Source: Pseudomonas fluorescens (GTDB lineage: Bacteria > Pseudomonadota > Gammaproteobacteria > Pseudomonadales > Pseudomonadaceae). From it: 57,959 nt of DNA. The DNA lies in contig NZ_KZ478018.1 of NCBI RefSeq assembly GCF_002837185.1, forward strand, positions 1-57,959. The letters are read 5' to 3'. Positions 32,493-41,355 of this stretch are shown here, piece by piece; position 1 is the stretch's first letter, and the number at the start of each line of letters is the position of its first letter. The notes under the pieces are model-generated. The model was not told the DNA's origin and did no database searches. It was given only the letters and a program-made list of their open reading frames with translations. The translations under genes were made by a program, and so were the position numbers.

Positions 32493-33542
32493 CTAACCCA
32501 CCTTGGCTGGCTTGGGCAAGTCGGCGACCAGTTGCTCAAGGAACATCGCCAAGGCGACTTCTTCGGCTTTGAGGCCCTTGCGCACCCGAGGCTTGGGCAG
32601 CTTGGACAGCTCACCCAGGCTGAAATGTTCGAGCACCGCCGGGTGGATATAGCACTTGCGACACACCGCCGGCGTATTGCCCAGTTGCCTCGCGACGTCC
32701 TTGACCATCGCCACCACATGGCGCTTGGCGTCGGACTCCGGTTGCCACGCCAATTCGCGCAACACCGCCAGTGCCATGGCCGTGCCGGCCCAGGTGCGGT
32801 AGTCCTTGGCGGTGAAATCCTCGCCGGTCAGGCTATGCAGGTACGCGTTGACGTCCTGGGAGCTGACGGTATGGCGCTCGCCGTTTTCGTCCAGGTACTG
32901 GAACAGGTTTTGCCCGGGCAGTTCCATGCAGCGTTTGACCACGCTGGCCAGACGCCGGTCCTTGACGCTGATTTGATGCTCCACGCCGCTCTTGCCGCGA
33001 AACTGGAATTTTATCTCGCTGCCCTTGATGTCCACGTGACGGTTGCGCAGGGTGGTCAGGCCGTAGGATTTGTTGTCGCGGGCGTACTGGGTATTGCCGA
33101 CGCGGATCAGCGTGGCATCAAGCAACATCACCACCGTGGCCAGCACCTTTTCGCGGGTGAACCCGGGCTGGGCGATCTGTGCTTCCAATTGTTTGCGCAA
33201 CTTGGGCAAGGCAGCGCCGAACGCCTGCAGCCGCGCGTACTTGTCGCTGTCGCGCACCTCACGCCAGCGCGCATGGTAGCGGTACTGCTTGCGACCACGG
33301 GCGTCGCGGCCGGTGGCTTGCAGGTGGCCACGCGGGTCGGCGCAGATCCACACATCGGTGTAGGCGGGCGGCACCGCCAGCGCATTCAGGCGCTTGATCT
33401 CATCGGCATCGGTGATGCGCTCGCCGTCGGGAGCGAAATACTGGAACTTGCCGCGCAGCTTTTTGCGGCGGATTCCGGGTTGGCTGTCGTCAACGTAATG
33501 CAGGTCGCGGGGCAGATCGGCGGGCAGCGAAGAGTCGTGCAT
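32493..33542 (-). CDS. Type IB DNA topoisomerase
   Basis: A 349-residue poxvirus-like topoisomerase IB, which relaxes supercoils through a 3'-phosphotyrosyl intermediate. The catalytic set is visible: Arg in LDATLIRVGN, Lys in GKSGVEHQISV, Arg/His in FTAKDYRTWAGT, and the nucleophilic Tyr in CRKCYIHPAVLE near residue 296. The N-terminal domain includes RRKKLRGKFQYF. It is a single-gene unit with no terminator recognised. Confidence 0.93.
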   Translation of the reverse strand: MHDSSLPADLPRDLHYVDDSQPGIRRKKLRGKFQYFAPDGERITDADEIKRLNALAVPPAYTDVWICADPRGHLQATGRDARGRKQYRYHARWREVRDSDKYARLQAFGAALPKLRKQLEAQIAQPGFTREKVLATVVMLLDATLIRVGNTQYARDNKSYGLTTLRNRHVDIKGSEIKFQFRGKSGVEHQISVKDRRLASVVKRCMELPGQNLFQYLDENGERHTVSSQDVNAYLHSLTGEDFTAKDYRTWAGTAMALAVLRELAWQPESDAKRHVVAMVKDVARQLGNTPAVCRKCYIHPAVLEHFSLGELSKLPKPRVRKGLKAEEVALAMFLEQLVADLPKPAKVG

Positions 33543-33617
33543 GGTGCGGGTTCCTTGGCAATGGATCAGGCCGGTATGTCTGATTGACCGCGTCTTCCTG
33601 CGGTCGTGCCAAATGGT

Positions 33618-34697
33618 TTAGGCGAGCACCGCCACCGCCTTGATGTGCGCCCACAGCACTTGCCCCGGCTGCACATTCAGTTGGTCGCGGGAGAACCGCG
33701 TGATGCGCGCCAGCAACGGCGTGCCGGCGGCATCCAGGCGCACCAGTGCATGGGCGCTGTTATCCGCCGCGACGTCCTGGATGACGGTCACCGGCAGGCG
33801 GTTGAGGATGCTGCTGTGCGCTTGCGCCTGGTGGCTGAGGCTTACGTCACGTGCCTGAATCTTCACCCGCAGCTGTGTGCCCAAAGCCATCGGCGTGTGG
33901 GCCACACGTATCTGCAAGAGGCAATCGGGCAGTTGCAGGGTGAGCAATTGATAGTGGTCGTCATAGGCAATCACGCGGCCAGTGACGACCACACCGGCAT
34001 CGTCGCCCAGTGCCAGGGGCAGATCGAGCCGCGCCAGGGTTTCGCCGATAGGTCCGCTGGCCAGGGCCTTGCCGTCGGCGAGCAAGACGAGGTGGTCGGC
34101 CAGGCGCGCCACTTCGTCCTGGGCATGGCTGACGTACAGCACCGGAATATCCAGTTCGTCGTGCAGGCGTTCGAGGTAAGGCAGGATTTCGTTTTTGCGC
34201 TGGCTGTCGAGGGCCGCCAGGGGTTCATCCATCAGCAGCAAGCGGGGACTGGTGAGCAGGGCGCGAGCGATGCCGACGCGCTGGCGCTCACCACCGGACA
34301 GGTGCTGCGGGTCGCGCGCAAGCAGGTGAGCGATACCCAGCAGCTCAGTGGCCTGGGCCATGTCCACGCGCCGCTGCGCACGTGGGATGCGCTTGAGGCC
34401 GAACGCCAGATTGGCCTGCACCGACAGATGGGGAAACAGGCTCGCCTCCTGGAAAACGTAGCCCAGGGCGCGTTTGTGCGGCGGCACGAACAGCCCGTTA
34501 CGGCTGTCTTGCCAGACCTCGTCGTTGATCTGCACAAATCCGTCATCGGCGCGCTCCAGGCCGGCGATACAGCGCAGGCAGGTGGTCTTGCCGGAGCCGG
34601 AAGGGCCGTAAAGAGCGGTTACGCCACGGCCCGGCAATTGCAGTTCCACGTCCAGCGCGAAGCCTGTGTACTTCAGGTGCAGGCGTACCTCGATCAT
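33618..34697 (-). CDS. modC: Molybdate ABC transporter ATPase ModC
   Basis: A 359-residue ATPase with Walker A GPSGSGKTT, signature LSGGERQRVG and Walker B LLLMDEP. The C-terminal molybdate-binding TOBE domain spans about residues 290-355 (RITRFSRDQLNVQPGQ). It powers molybdate import with ModA and ModB. Its start overlaps the modB stop by 4 bp, typical of the modABC operon. Confidence 0.95.
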   Translation of the reverse strand: MIEVRLHLKYTGFALDVELQLPGRGVTALYGPSGSGKTTCLRCIAGLERADDGFVQINDEVWQDSRNGLFVPPHKRALGYVFQEASLFPHLSVQANLAFGLKRIPRAQRRVDMAQATELLGIAHLLARDPQHLSGGERQRVGIARALLTSPRLLLMDEPLAALDSQRKNEILPYLERLHDELDIPVLYVSHAQDEVARLADHLVLLADGKALASGPIGETLARLDLPLALGDDAGVVVTGRVIAYDDHYQLLTLQLPDCLLQIRVAHTPMALGTQLRVKIQARDVSLSHQAQAHSSILNRLPVTVIQDVAADNSAHALVRLDAAGTPLLARITRFSRDQLNVQPGQVLWAHIKAVAVLA

Positions 34698-35383
34698 CGC
34701 GATGAACTCCAGCCCATGTGGGTTTTACGGCTGGAGTAGAGCGCCAGCAATACGAGGAACGCGAACACCACCATCGCGCCGGCCAGCCAGTGGGCCTGGG
34801 CATACTCCATGGCTTCGACGTGGTCGTAGATCTGCACCGAGACCACCCGGGTCTTGTCCGGGATATTGCCGCCGATCATCAGCACCACGCCGAACTCGCC
34901 GACGGTATGGGCGAAGCCCAGAATCGACGCGGTAATGAAACCTGGGCGAGCCAACGGCAGGATCACCGTGAAAAACGTGTCCCAGGGACTCGCACGCAAG
35001 GTCGCGGCCACTTCCAGAGGGCGCGTGCCGATGGCCGCGAACGCGTTTTGCAACGGTTGCACCACGAAGGGCATGGAGTAGATCACCGAGCCAATCACCA
35101 GCCCGGCGAAGCTGAAGGTCAGGGTGCCCAGGCCCAGCCACTGGGTGAACTGGCCGACGTAGCCATTGGGCCCCATGGTCAACAGTAAATAGAAGCCGAT
35201 GACCGTGGGCGGCAGCACCAACGGCAACGCAACGATTGCACCGACGGGACCGCGCCACCAGGAACGGGTGCGCGACAGCCACAGGGCGATTGGCGTACCG
35301 ATCAGCAGCAGGATCACCGTGGTCAGCGAGGCCAGTTTGATCGTCAGCCAGATCGCGGAAAAATCGGCGCTCGTCAGCGGCAT
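34694..35383 (-). CDS. modB: Molybdate ABC transporter permease ModB
   Basis: A 229-residue inner-membrane permease with five to six helices. Its cytoplasmic EAA loop, EVAATLRASPWDTFFTVILPLARPG, contacts ModC. It begins directly after modA without a gap and overlaps modC by 4 bp. Confidence 0.95.
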   Translation of the reverse strand: MPLTSADFSAIWLTIKLASLTTVILLLIGTPIALWLSRTRSWWRGPVGAIVALPLVLPPTVIGFYLLLTMGPNGYVGQFTQWLGLGTLTFSFAGLVIGSVIYSMPFVVQPLQNAFAAIGTRPLEVAATLRASPWDTFFTVILPLARPGFITASILGFAHTVGEFGVVLMIGGNIPDKTRVVSVQIYDHVEAMEYAQAHWLAGAMVVFAFLVLLALYSSRKTHMGWSSSR

Positions 35384-36136
35384 TTACAGCGCATAACCGT
35401 AGGACTTGATCACCGCAGCGGCCTTCGGCCCTTTCAGGTAGTCGACCAGGGCCTTGGCGGCGGCGCTGTCCTTGCCTTTGGCGAGGATCACCGCGTCTTG
35501 CTTGATCGGGTCGTGCAGGGACGACGGCACGATCCACGCCGAACCGCTGGAGACTTTACCGTCCTTGTAAATCTGCGACAGTGCCACGAAGCCCAACTCG
35601 GCGTTGCCGGTGGACACGAACTGATAGGCCTGGGTGATGTTCTGGCCTTCGACGATCTTGTCCCTGACCTGGTCGGTCAAGCCCTCCCTGGCCAGCACTT
35701 GAGTGGCGGCCAGGCCATACGGCGCGGTTTTCGGGTTGGCGATGGACAGGTGCTTGAACGCATTGCGCTTGAGCACTTCACCTTGGGCATCCACGTAGCC
35801 GTCTTTCGCCGACCACAGGGCCAGGGTGCCCACCGCGTAGGTAAAGCGCGAGCCCTTGACGGTCTCGCCTTCGGCCTCGAGTTTTTGCGGGGTCGTGTCG
35901 TCGGCACTGAGGAATACCTGGAACGGCGCGCCATTCTTGATCTGGGTATAGAACTGCCCGGTGGCGCCGTAGGCCGCGACCAGCGTGTGACCGGTGTCTT
36001 TCTTGAAGTCGGCGGCAATCGCCTGGATGGGCGCGGTAAAGTTGGCGGCGACGGCCACTTGTACCTCATCGGCCTGCGCCGAACCCAGGGCGAAGACGGC
36101 AAGCAGGGGGGCCAGGCGCGCGGCGCGGATCATCAT
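35384..36136 (-). CDS. modA: Periplasmic molybdate-binding protein ModA
   Basis: A 250-residue binding protein with a signal peptide ending at ...GSAQA (about residue 22). Family blocks VQVAVAANFTAPIQ, YGATGQFYTQIKNGAPFQVFLSADD and STGNAELGFVALSQ place it in ModA/WtpA. It is the first gene of modABC, with AAGGAG before ATG 36136 and a ModE-like operator 29 bp upstream of the start. Confidence 0.95.
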   Translation of the reverse strand: MMIRAARLAPLLAVFALGSAQADEVQVAVAANFTAPIQAIAADFKKDTGHTLVAAYGATGQFYTQIKNGAPFQVFLSADDTTPQKLEAEGETVKGSRFTYAVGTLALWSAKDGYVDAQGEVLKRNAFKHLSIANPKTAPYGLAATQVLAREGLTDQVRDKIVEGQNITQAYQFVSTGNAELGFVALSQIYKDGKVSSGSAWIVPSSLHDPIKQDAVILAKGKDSAAAKALVDYLKGPKAAAVIKSYGYAL

Positions 36137-36164
36137 GAAGCAACTCCTTGAGGGTGTACGGCTT

Positions 36165-36198
36165 GTTACCGCTATGTACGGGAATATATAGCGGTTAC
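36165..36198 (-). promoter_or_regulatory. ModE-like operator of modABC
   Basis: Two 14-bp inverted arms, GTTACCGCTATGTA (36165-36178) and TATATAGCGGTTAC (36185-36198), differ at two positions and are separated by 6 bp. CGCTATATA/TACATAGCG resembles the known E. coli ModE site, where molybdate-bound ModE represses mod genes. No modE gene lies in the window. Confidence 0.75.
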
Positions 36199-36241
36199 CC
36201 GGTGCCGGTACAGTGCGAAGTTGCGCCGTGTGCCGACAGGC

Positions 36242-37300
36242 CTAGCGCAGCTTGGCCAATGTCTGCTCAGCCAGGTCGCGGGTCAGGTCATACGTTGAGC
36301 GGTCGTTACCCAGACGCAAGGACTGGCCGGCCCACAGGTTGCTGAAGCCCGCTTCGTCCTTGGCCTTCAGAGGCAGCAATGCGCCACCGGCCCGTGGAAA
36401 CGCTGGCGCGGCTGCGTTGATCGCGCCCAGCTCGCGCATCACGCGATTGACAATGCCCCGCGCCGGGCGACCGGTGAACAGGTTGGTGAGGGCCGTTTCG
36501 CTGGCCTGGGCATGCCGCAAGGCATGGTAGTGGGAAGCGCTGACACTGGCTTCGGGGGTGAACAGGTACGCCGTGCCGATCTGCACCGCCGAGGCGCCCA
36601 GGGCAAACGCGGCGAGCATCCCGCGCGAATCCGCGATACCACCAGCGGCAATCACCGGCACGCCGACGGCATCGACGACTTGCGGCAGCAGCGCCATCAA
36701 GCCGATCTGACTGTTGAGGTCGGCACTGAGGAACATACCGCGGTGCCCGCCGGCCTCGATGCCCATTGCGATAATCGCATCACAGCCGTGTTGTTCCAGC
36801 CAGACCGCTTCCTCGACCGTCGTGGCCGACGACACCACCTTGGCGCCGGTGGCTTTTACCCGGTCCAGCAAGGCTTTTTCCGGCAGGCCAAAGTGAAAGC
36901 TGACGACTTCAGGGCGCAAGGTTTCGATCACTTCACACGCCGCTTCATTGAAGGGGGCACGATTGGAGACCGGGGTCGGCGCATCAAAATCGGCGCCCAG
37001 CTCGCGATAGTAGGGTTCGAGCAACGCTTTCCAGCGGCGCTCGTGTTCCTCGTTCGCGTCCGGCGCCTGGTGGCAGAAAAAGTTGACATTGACGGGGCGG
37101 GTGCCAGCTTGGCGGATGGTGGTCAACGCTTCACGCAGTTGCTCGATGCTCAGCGCAGCCGCAGGCATGGACCCCAGTGCGCCGGCCTGGCTGGCGGCAA
37201 TCACCATGGCGGTGGTGGTCGCGCCCGCCATGGGGGCCTGGATGATGGGCAGGTCGATGCCCAGCAGGTCGAGAATGCGCGTGTCTGGCCAGGTGCTCAT
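36242..37300 (-). CDS. Nitronate monooxygenase-family flavoprotein
   Basis: A 352-residue FMN-binding TIM-barrel enzyme. Motifs are IIQAPMAGATT at the N terminus, GIEAGGHRG near residue 180, and VPVIAAGGIAD with ALGASAVQIGTAYL for FMN phosphate binding. The family oxidises alkyl nitronates such as propionate-3-nitronate, or acts as NAD(P)H:flavin oxidoreductase. It is a single gene between modA and the ada/alkB pair. The precise substrate cannot be read from sequence. Confidence 0.88.
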   Translation of the reverse strand: MSTWPDTRILDLLGIDLPIIQAPMAGATTTAMVIAASQAGALGSMPAAALSIEQLREALTTIRQAGTRPVNVNFFCHQAPDANEEHERRWKALLEPYYRELGADFDAPTPVSNRAPFNEAACEVIETLRPEVVSFHFGLPEKALLDRVKATGAKVVSSATTVEEAVWLEQHGCDAIIAMGIEAGGHRGMFLSADLNSQIGLMALLPQVVDAVGVPVIAAGGIADSRGMLAAFALGASAVQIGTAYLFTPEASVSASHYHALRHAQASETALTNLFTGRPARGIVNRVMRELGAINAAAPAFPRAGGALLPLKAKDEAGFSNLWAGQSLRLGNDRSTYDLTRDLAEQTLAKLR

Positions 37301-37409
37301 GGGATGCGTCTCCAGCGTCAGTGAGGCTTTTCGCTGTTTTAGCAGGGCCCTTGGCGCCCGGCCAGTCTGTTTTATTCACTGGACGAGGGCAGTGCTTTAT
37401 GCAGCGGGG

Positions 37410-38456
37410 TCAGTCCGATGTTTCCCGCGCCAGCAGCGTGCGCTTGCGCTCTACGCCCCAGCGGTAGCCGGACAGGGCGCCGTCACTGCGCACCACGCGG
37501 TGGCAGGGGATTGCCACCGCCAAGTGGTTGGCGCCACAGGCCTGGGCCACTGCGCGAAATGCCGTGGGCGCGCCGATACGCTGGGCAATCTGCGCATAGC
37601 TGGCCGTGCTGCCCACCGGAATATCCCGCAGCGCCTGCCACACCCGTTCCTGGAAGGCCGTGCCGCGTAGATCCAGCGGCAGGTCCAGGCCCAGGGCGGG
37701 CGCTTCGATAAAGCCCACGACCTGGGCGATCAATTGTTCGAAATCCCGATCCGCGCCGAGCAGTTCGGCGTTGGGAAATTGGTCCTGCAGGTCGCGTACC
37801 AGCGTATCCGGCTCGTCGCCCAGCAAGATCGCACACACGCCGCGTTGACTCTGCGCCACCAGAATCGCCCCCAGTGAGCATTGGCCCACGGCAAAGCGAA
37901 TCCGGTTGTTGGCACCGCCGGCCTTGTACTCCTGCGGCTTCATGCCAAGCAAGTGGTCAGCCGCTGCATAAAAGCGGCTGTTGGAATTGAAGCCGGCGTC
38001 GTACAGCGTATCAGTGACCGACTGCTGCGCCTTGAGCCCATCACGCACCTTGCGCGAGCGCAGAGCGCCGGCGTACCCCTTGGGGGTGAGGCCGGTGATG
38101 GCTTTGAACACACGATGGAAGTGGAACGAACTCAAGCCGGCATGGCGTGCGAGCGCGTCCAGGCTGGGTGGCGTCTGGGCCTGTTCTATCTGACGACACG
38201 CCTCGGCGACCAGCTTTGCATGGTGGGCGGCCAGTTGCGTCTGGTCGCCGGCGGCGCGTCGGCTGGGACGATAACCGGCGGCTTCGGCGTGTTCCGGAGT
38301 GTCGAAGAATTCGACATTTTCCGGACGCGGCAAACGTGAGGCGCTGCTGGGCCGGCAGTACACGCCGGTGGTTTTCACAGCGTACACAAACAGTCCATCG
38401 GCGTTGGCATCGCGGGCCACGATGGCGGCCCAGCGTGGGTCTAGTGAGTGGTTCAT
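37410..38456 (-). CDS. Ada paralogue with degraded zinc site (AraC-type plus alkyltransferase)
   Basis: A 348-residue Ada-architecture protein. The N-terminal domain fold is kept (VYCRPSSASRLPRPENVEFF), but of the four zinc-binding cysteines expected at 34, 38, 65 and 68, only Cys34 remains; the others read Ser38, Ser65 and Ala68. The AraC helix-turn-helix (about 90-180) and the alkyltransferase with acceptor Cys318 (PCHRV) look intact. It probably still repairs O6-methylguanine, but the methylphosphotriester switch is unlikely to work in the usual way. alkB lies 75 bp upstream on the same strand, suggesting a repair operon. Confidence 0.85.
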   Translation of the reverse strand: MNHSLDPRWAAIVARDANADGLFVYAVKTTGVYCRPSSASRLPRPENVEFFDTPEHAEAAGYRPSRRAAGDQTQLAAHHAKLVAEACRQIEQAQTPPSLDALARHAGLSSFHFHRVFKAITGLTPKGYAGALRSRKVRDGLKAQQSVTDTLYDAGFNSNSRFYAAADHLLGMKPQEYKAGGANNRIRFAVGQCSLGAILVAQSQRGVCAILLGDEPDTLVRDLQDQFPNAELLGADRDFEQLIAQVVGFIEAPALGLDLPLDLRGTAFQERVWQALRDIPVGSTASYAQIAQRIGAPTAFRAVAQACGANHLAVAIPCHRVVRSDGALSGYRWGVERKRTLLARETSD

Positions 38457-38531
38457 GGCCTGCACTCTTGAGTGGTGATCGGCAGATTAACCCTGCTGTT
38501 CGCGCGCGACACTCCGAAGCTTGCGCTCAAA

Positions 38532-39197
38532 TCAGCCGGCGGTGCGAAACGTCAGGTTGATGCGTTGCGGTCCCATGATCGGGTGCTCGCCTTCCTTGAC
38601 CGGCATCACGCCATGGAAGCGCAGGCGATCCACGCCACCCCAGACCACCACATCACCGTGGAACAGCGAGACTTTTTGCGTCTTGTCACTGCGCTGATGG
38701 CCGCCGAACAGGAAAATCGCCGGCAGGCCGAGGGACACCGACACCACTGGCGCGTCATAGCGCTGCTCGTTCTTGTCCTGATGCAGCGACATTTTTGCAC
38801 CGGGCACATAGCGGTTGATCAGGCAGGCATCCGGCGAGAAATCGCTGAAACCTGCAGCGTTGGCCGCCGAGATGGCCAATTCGCGCAGTGCGTCGGGCAT
38901 TGCCGGCCAAGGTTGCTGGCTGCGTGGATCGAGAGCGCTGTAGCGGTAGCCGCGCGTGTCGGTGGTCCAGCCCAGCGCGCCGCAACTGCTCAGCGCGGCC
39001 GACATGGTAAAACCGCCAGGCGTGACCATTTGCCGAAACGGCGACTGGGCCAGGACACGCCGCAACTCAGGCAATAAACGATCAATCCAGGGCAGGCCGT
39101 AGCCTCCCAGGACGTAAGACTCTTCGCCAATCTGTTCGCGCCTTGCAGGTTGCTGCAGGGCATCATCGGCGAACAGGTCAGCGGTAGGCCCCGGCAT
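38532..39197 (-). CDS. alkB: AlkB-family alkylated-DNA dioxygenase
   Basis: A 221-residue Fe(II)/2-oxoglutarate dioxygenase that oxidatively removes methyl groups from 1-methyladenine and 3-methylcytosine. Iron ligands are His139, Asp141 (SLHQDKNE) and His195 (RFHGV). The 2-oxoglutarate-binding arginines are Arg212 and Arg218 (RINLTFR). It is followed by the ada paralogue in the same direction, and the small gene at 39201 ends 3 bp before its start. Confidence 0.93.
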   Translation of the reverse strand: MPGPTADLFADDALQQPARREQIGEESYVLGGYGLPWIDRLLPELRRVLAQSPFRQMVTPGGFTMSAALSSCGALGWTTDTRGYRYSALDPRSQQPWPAMPDALRELAISAANAAGFSDFSPDACLINRYVPGAKMSLHQDKNEQRYDAPVVSVSLGLPAIFLFGGHQRSDKTQKVSLFHGDVVVWGGVDRLRFHGVMPVKEGEHPIMGPQRINLTFRTAG

Positions 39198-39200
39198 GGC

Positions 39201-39365
39201 TTACAGCGCCTTGCTCACGTTGATGTCAGTAATTTCGTCGCTTGCATCGTGGATTTTCGCCAGGGCTTGCCGGGCCTCCTCGACACTGTTGCTGGTCAGT
39301 TGGGCGAATTCGAAGCGACGTTCGCCGTTGAGCTTGTACTTGATAACGTATTTAGTGGTGTTCAC
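39201..39365 (-). CDS. Small conserved protein, 54 aa
   Basis: GTG 39365, with AAGGAAA upstream, opens VNTTKYVIKYKLNGERRFEF and ends at 39201. The pattern of two strands followed by a helix (SVEEARQALAKIH) suggests a small alpha/beta fold. It ends 3 bp upstream of alkB and could be co-transcribed with it. No function is recognised. Confidence 0.6.
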   Translation of the reverse strand: MNTTKYVIKYKLNGERRFEFAQLTSNSVEEARQALAKIHDASDEITDINVSKAL

Positions 39366-39390
39366 AGCTTTTTTCCTTGCGGCGTTCGGG

Positions 39391-39693
39391 TCAGCTCAGC
39401 TTGGTGCTGGTGCGACGAACAATGCGAATCTTGTGGGACAGCGCCGGTTTGCGGGTAACACTGATGGCGCGGCGCGTGACCACATCCAGGGTAATGTTCC
39501 AGAAACCGGTGCTGGGCGCGGTGATTTTCGCCGGAAATTTATCGAAGGCGCCACCGTGGTAGGTGTGGCGCCCACCGTTCTTGAAGCTGCGAAAATTCGC
39601 ATCGCTCATCAGACGAATATTACAGGTCTGTGAGCATTCGATGACAACAATGTCTCCCTCGTTAAGGTGCTCACGCTGATGGATGAATTTCAT
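39391..39693 (-). CDS. DUF1883 domain protein
   Basis: A 100-residue protein matching DUF1883 over its length: MKFIHQREHLNEGDIVV, CNIRLMSDANFRSFKNGG, and FPAKITAPSTGFWNITLD. In other bacteria the domain is also fused to TIR domains, hinting at ligand sensing, but its role is unknown. GGAG precedes ATG 39693. The 54-aa gene follows 25 bp downstream on the same strand. Confidence 0.85.
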   Translation of the reverse strand: MKFIHQREHLNEGDIVVIECSQTCNIRLMSDANFRSFKNGGRHTYHGGAFDKFPAKITAPSTGFWNITLDVVTRRAISVTRKPALSHKIRIVRRTSTKLS

Positions 39694-39905
39694 GGGGTGT
39701 CTCCAGAAGGGCTTTTTCTGAAAAATCAGAACGATACGTAGGTTAAGATGGAGTTTATCAGCCCCAGCGCGTTTATTATCGGGCTGTCGTCGACGACTTC
39801 GACAATTTAAAACAGTTATTTACCGAGTTTTCAGAGATAAATCCTACATTGGCGGGAGAAAATTCCTGTGTCCGCTGTCGTAGGGTCTTTATCGGAGGTT
39901 TTAGT

Positions 39906-40256
39906 ATGAAGTGGAGTGTGTTGGTGCTGGCCTTGGCAATAGCTGGGTGTGCTTCGGTTGCAGATATCAAGCAGACCCCACCTACGTTGGTGGTCATTTC
40001 CGGGAAAAAGCCGCAGGAATATGCGGCATGCGTGGTACGCAAGTTGGAGGCGACACGTCGTCCGCCACAGATCGAACCGCATAAGGAAGGTATTCAAGTG
40101 ATCGTGCCGCAGAAGTTTTCGGCCGATCCGTCAGCGATCTTCGAAATCGAGGACCGCTCCAGTGGCAGCAGCATCAAGCTCTATGAAAGCATGTCCAACG
40201 TGCCGATTCGGCCGGGCGATGTGAAAAAAGCCGGGGAGGATTGCATTTCCGGCTAA
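39906..40256 (+). CDS. Small lipoprotein, 116 aa
   Basis: A lipoprotein signal with lipobox AIAGC (Cys15) precedes a ~100-residue mature domain with two further Cys (AACVV and EDCIS), probably a disulphide in the periplasm. GGAGG precedes ATG 39906. A strong terminator follows. Comparable Pseudomonas lipoproteins are uncharacterised. Confidence 0.75.
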   Translation: MKWSVLVLALAIAGCASVADIKQTPPTLVVISGKKPQEYAACVVRKLEATRRPPQIEPHKEGIQVIVPQKFSADPSAIFEIEDRSSGSSIKLYESMSNVPIRPGDVKKAGEDCISG

Positions 40257-40293
40257 CACAGGGCGTATTTCCACGAACTGAATCCGATAAGAG

Positions 40294-40342
40294 CCCCATT
40301 GGGCAGGACGAGCATCTTCGTTCCTGTCCGGTGGGGTTTTTT
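40294..40342 (+). terminator. Rho-independent terminator
   Basis: A long imperfect stem begins CCCCA and contains CAGGA/TCCTG; it ends TGGGG followed by six T. Confidence 0.85.
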
Positions 40343-40504
40343 CTGTGTTATCCGGTACTCAACCCATAAAGCCGAGCGGGCTGATGGGCGCGCCCAATGG
40401 CGTGTCGATCGGCAAGGCATCCGTTAAACTGTCGGTCACTGCCTACAAGAATGCCGTTCAAACCCTGGGTCTGAGCGGCCTTGCCCCGCCTGGAACGTCC
40501 CATT

Positions 40505-40735
40505 ATGAAGCGAGAACACGTCAAAGCCCGCCATGCTGAAGGTCAGATCACGGCGACCCACGTCATCCAGAACCCTGCCGACCTGGGCGAGTGGATCGTA
40601 TTTTTCAAGAAGAGTGACGGCCGCAGTTACTTCCTGGTGGACGATCAGGATGAGGTCGAGTCATTCCCGCGCCTGGATGACTTGATCGAAACCCTGCGCA
40701 GCCTCGGGATCAAGTTCGCCGAAGTTCACCTGTAG
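40505..40735 (+). CDS. Small soluble protein, 76 aa
   Basis: A compact acidic protein (MKREHVKARHAEGQITATHV...) with alternating strands and a C-terminal helix, DDLIETLRSLGIKFAEVHL. It resembles small plasmid/partition-associated proteins found on many Pseudomonas chromosomes. The ribosome-binding site is weak. It ends 9 bp from the convergent lipoprotein gene. Confidence 0.65.
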   Translation: MKREHVKARHAEGQITATHVIQNPADLGEWIVFFKKSDGRSYFLVDDQDEVESFPRLDDLIETLRSLGIKFAEVHL

Positions 40736-40744
40736 CACCAAGGC

Positions 40745-41026
40745 CTACTTGCACACCACCACGACGCTGCGGCTTTTGAAATTGCCCACGTCCTTGCCCA
40801 GCGTTTGTTCGCTTCCCTTGAGTGACGGGGTCCCGTCGGTGCCGACGATGCGGTAACCGGTGCCCGCGCAGGAAGCGTCGGCTTTCTCGTAGCAGCTGGC
40901 CCAGGAGTTGGCTTCGCCCGAGCAGTCGATGGTCAAACCTTGCTCACCATTTTTCAGGTAAGTGTCGGATGTGGTGGTGCAACCGGCCAGCGCCAATACC
41001 GCAGTGAGTGCCAGGATCTTGTTCAT
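40745..41026 (-). CDS. Small lipoprotein, 93 aa
   Basis: The signal peptide ends in lipobox ALAGC (Cys16). The mature part has Cys pairs (TIDCSGEANSWASCYEKADASC) and a closing RSVVVVCK, so a disulphide-stabilised periplasmic domain is likely. This pattern is shared by a family of small Gram-negative lipoproteins of unknown role. Confidence 0.75.
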   Translation of the reverse strand: MNKILALTAVLALAGCTTTSDTYLKNGEQGLTIDCSGEANSWASCYEKADASCAGTGYRIVGTDGTPSLKGSEQTLGKDVGNFKSRSVVVVCK

Positions 41027-41123
41027 AGAGAGTCGTCTTCGAAGGTGTTGAGGGGGGCGCTGACACTGTCGTGGGGCGTTGGCGGAAGATTATAGCGAAC
41101 TGCCATCTAGGTACAGCCAAACA

Positions 41124-41153
41124 CAAAAAAGCCCCGCTTTGCGGGGCTTTTGC
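41124..41153. terminator. Bidirectional terminator
   Basis: An 11-bp stem AAAAGCCCCGC/GCGGGGCTTTT flanked by A and T runs, downstream of the gene at 41170 on the minus strand. Confidence 0.85.
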
Positions 41154-41169
41154 TGCAAGGCCGCGTGGC

Positions 41170-41355
41170 TTACTTGCCCTTTGGCCGCTTGCTCGATGCA
41201 TGACCTGCTTCATCCACGAACACCTCGGCCACCGCAATCGCCATGCTTTCGGTCTCGAAAACGCCCGCGACGCTGTCGCCATGGAAGTTGATCAAGTGCC
41301 AACCGTCCGCACGTTTGGTGATCAGGTAGCCGTTTACGCCTTTGGGTTCTGACAT
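41170..41355 (-). CDS. Small conserved protein, 61 aa
   Basis: MSEPKGVNGYLITKRADGWHLINFHGDSVAGVFETE... is a compact beta-hairpin-plus-helix sequence, with a basic tail SSKRPKGK. The ribosome-binding site is weak, but a proper terminator follows. It appears typical of Pseudomonas, with no known function. Confidence 0.65.
   Translation of the reverse strand: MSEPKGVNGYLITKRADGWHLINFHGDSVAGVFETESMAIAVAEVFVDEAGHASSKRPKGK

Noticed and set aside
33606..34739. 377-codon open frame opposite modC
   Set aside because: Antisense to an obvious ATPase with full Walker and signature motifs; no independent coding evidence.
40345..40539. 64-codon open frame between a terminator and the 76-aa gene
   Set aside because: Overlaps the start of the better-supported gene in another frame and has no ribosome-binding site.
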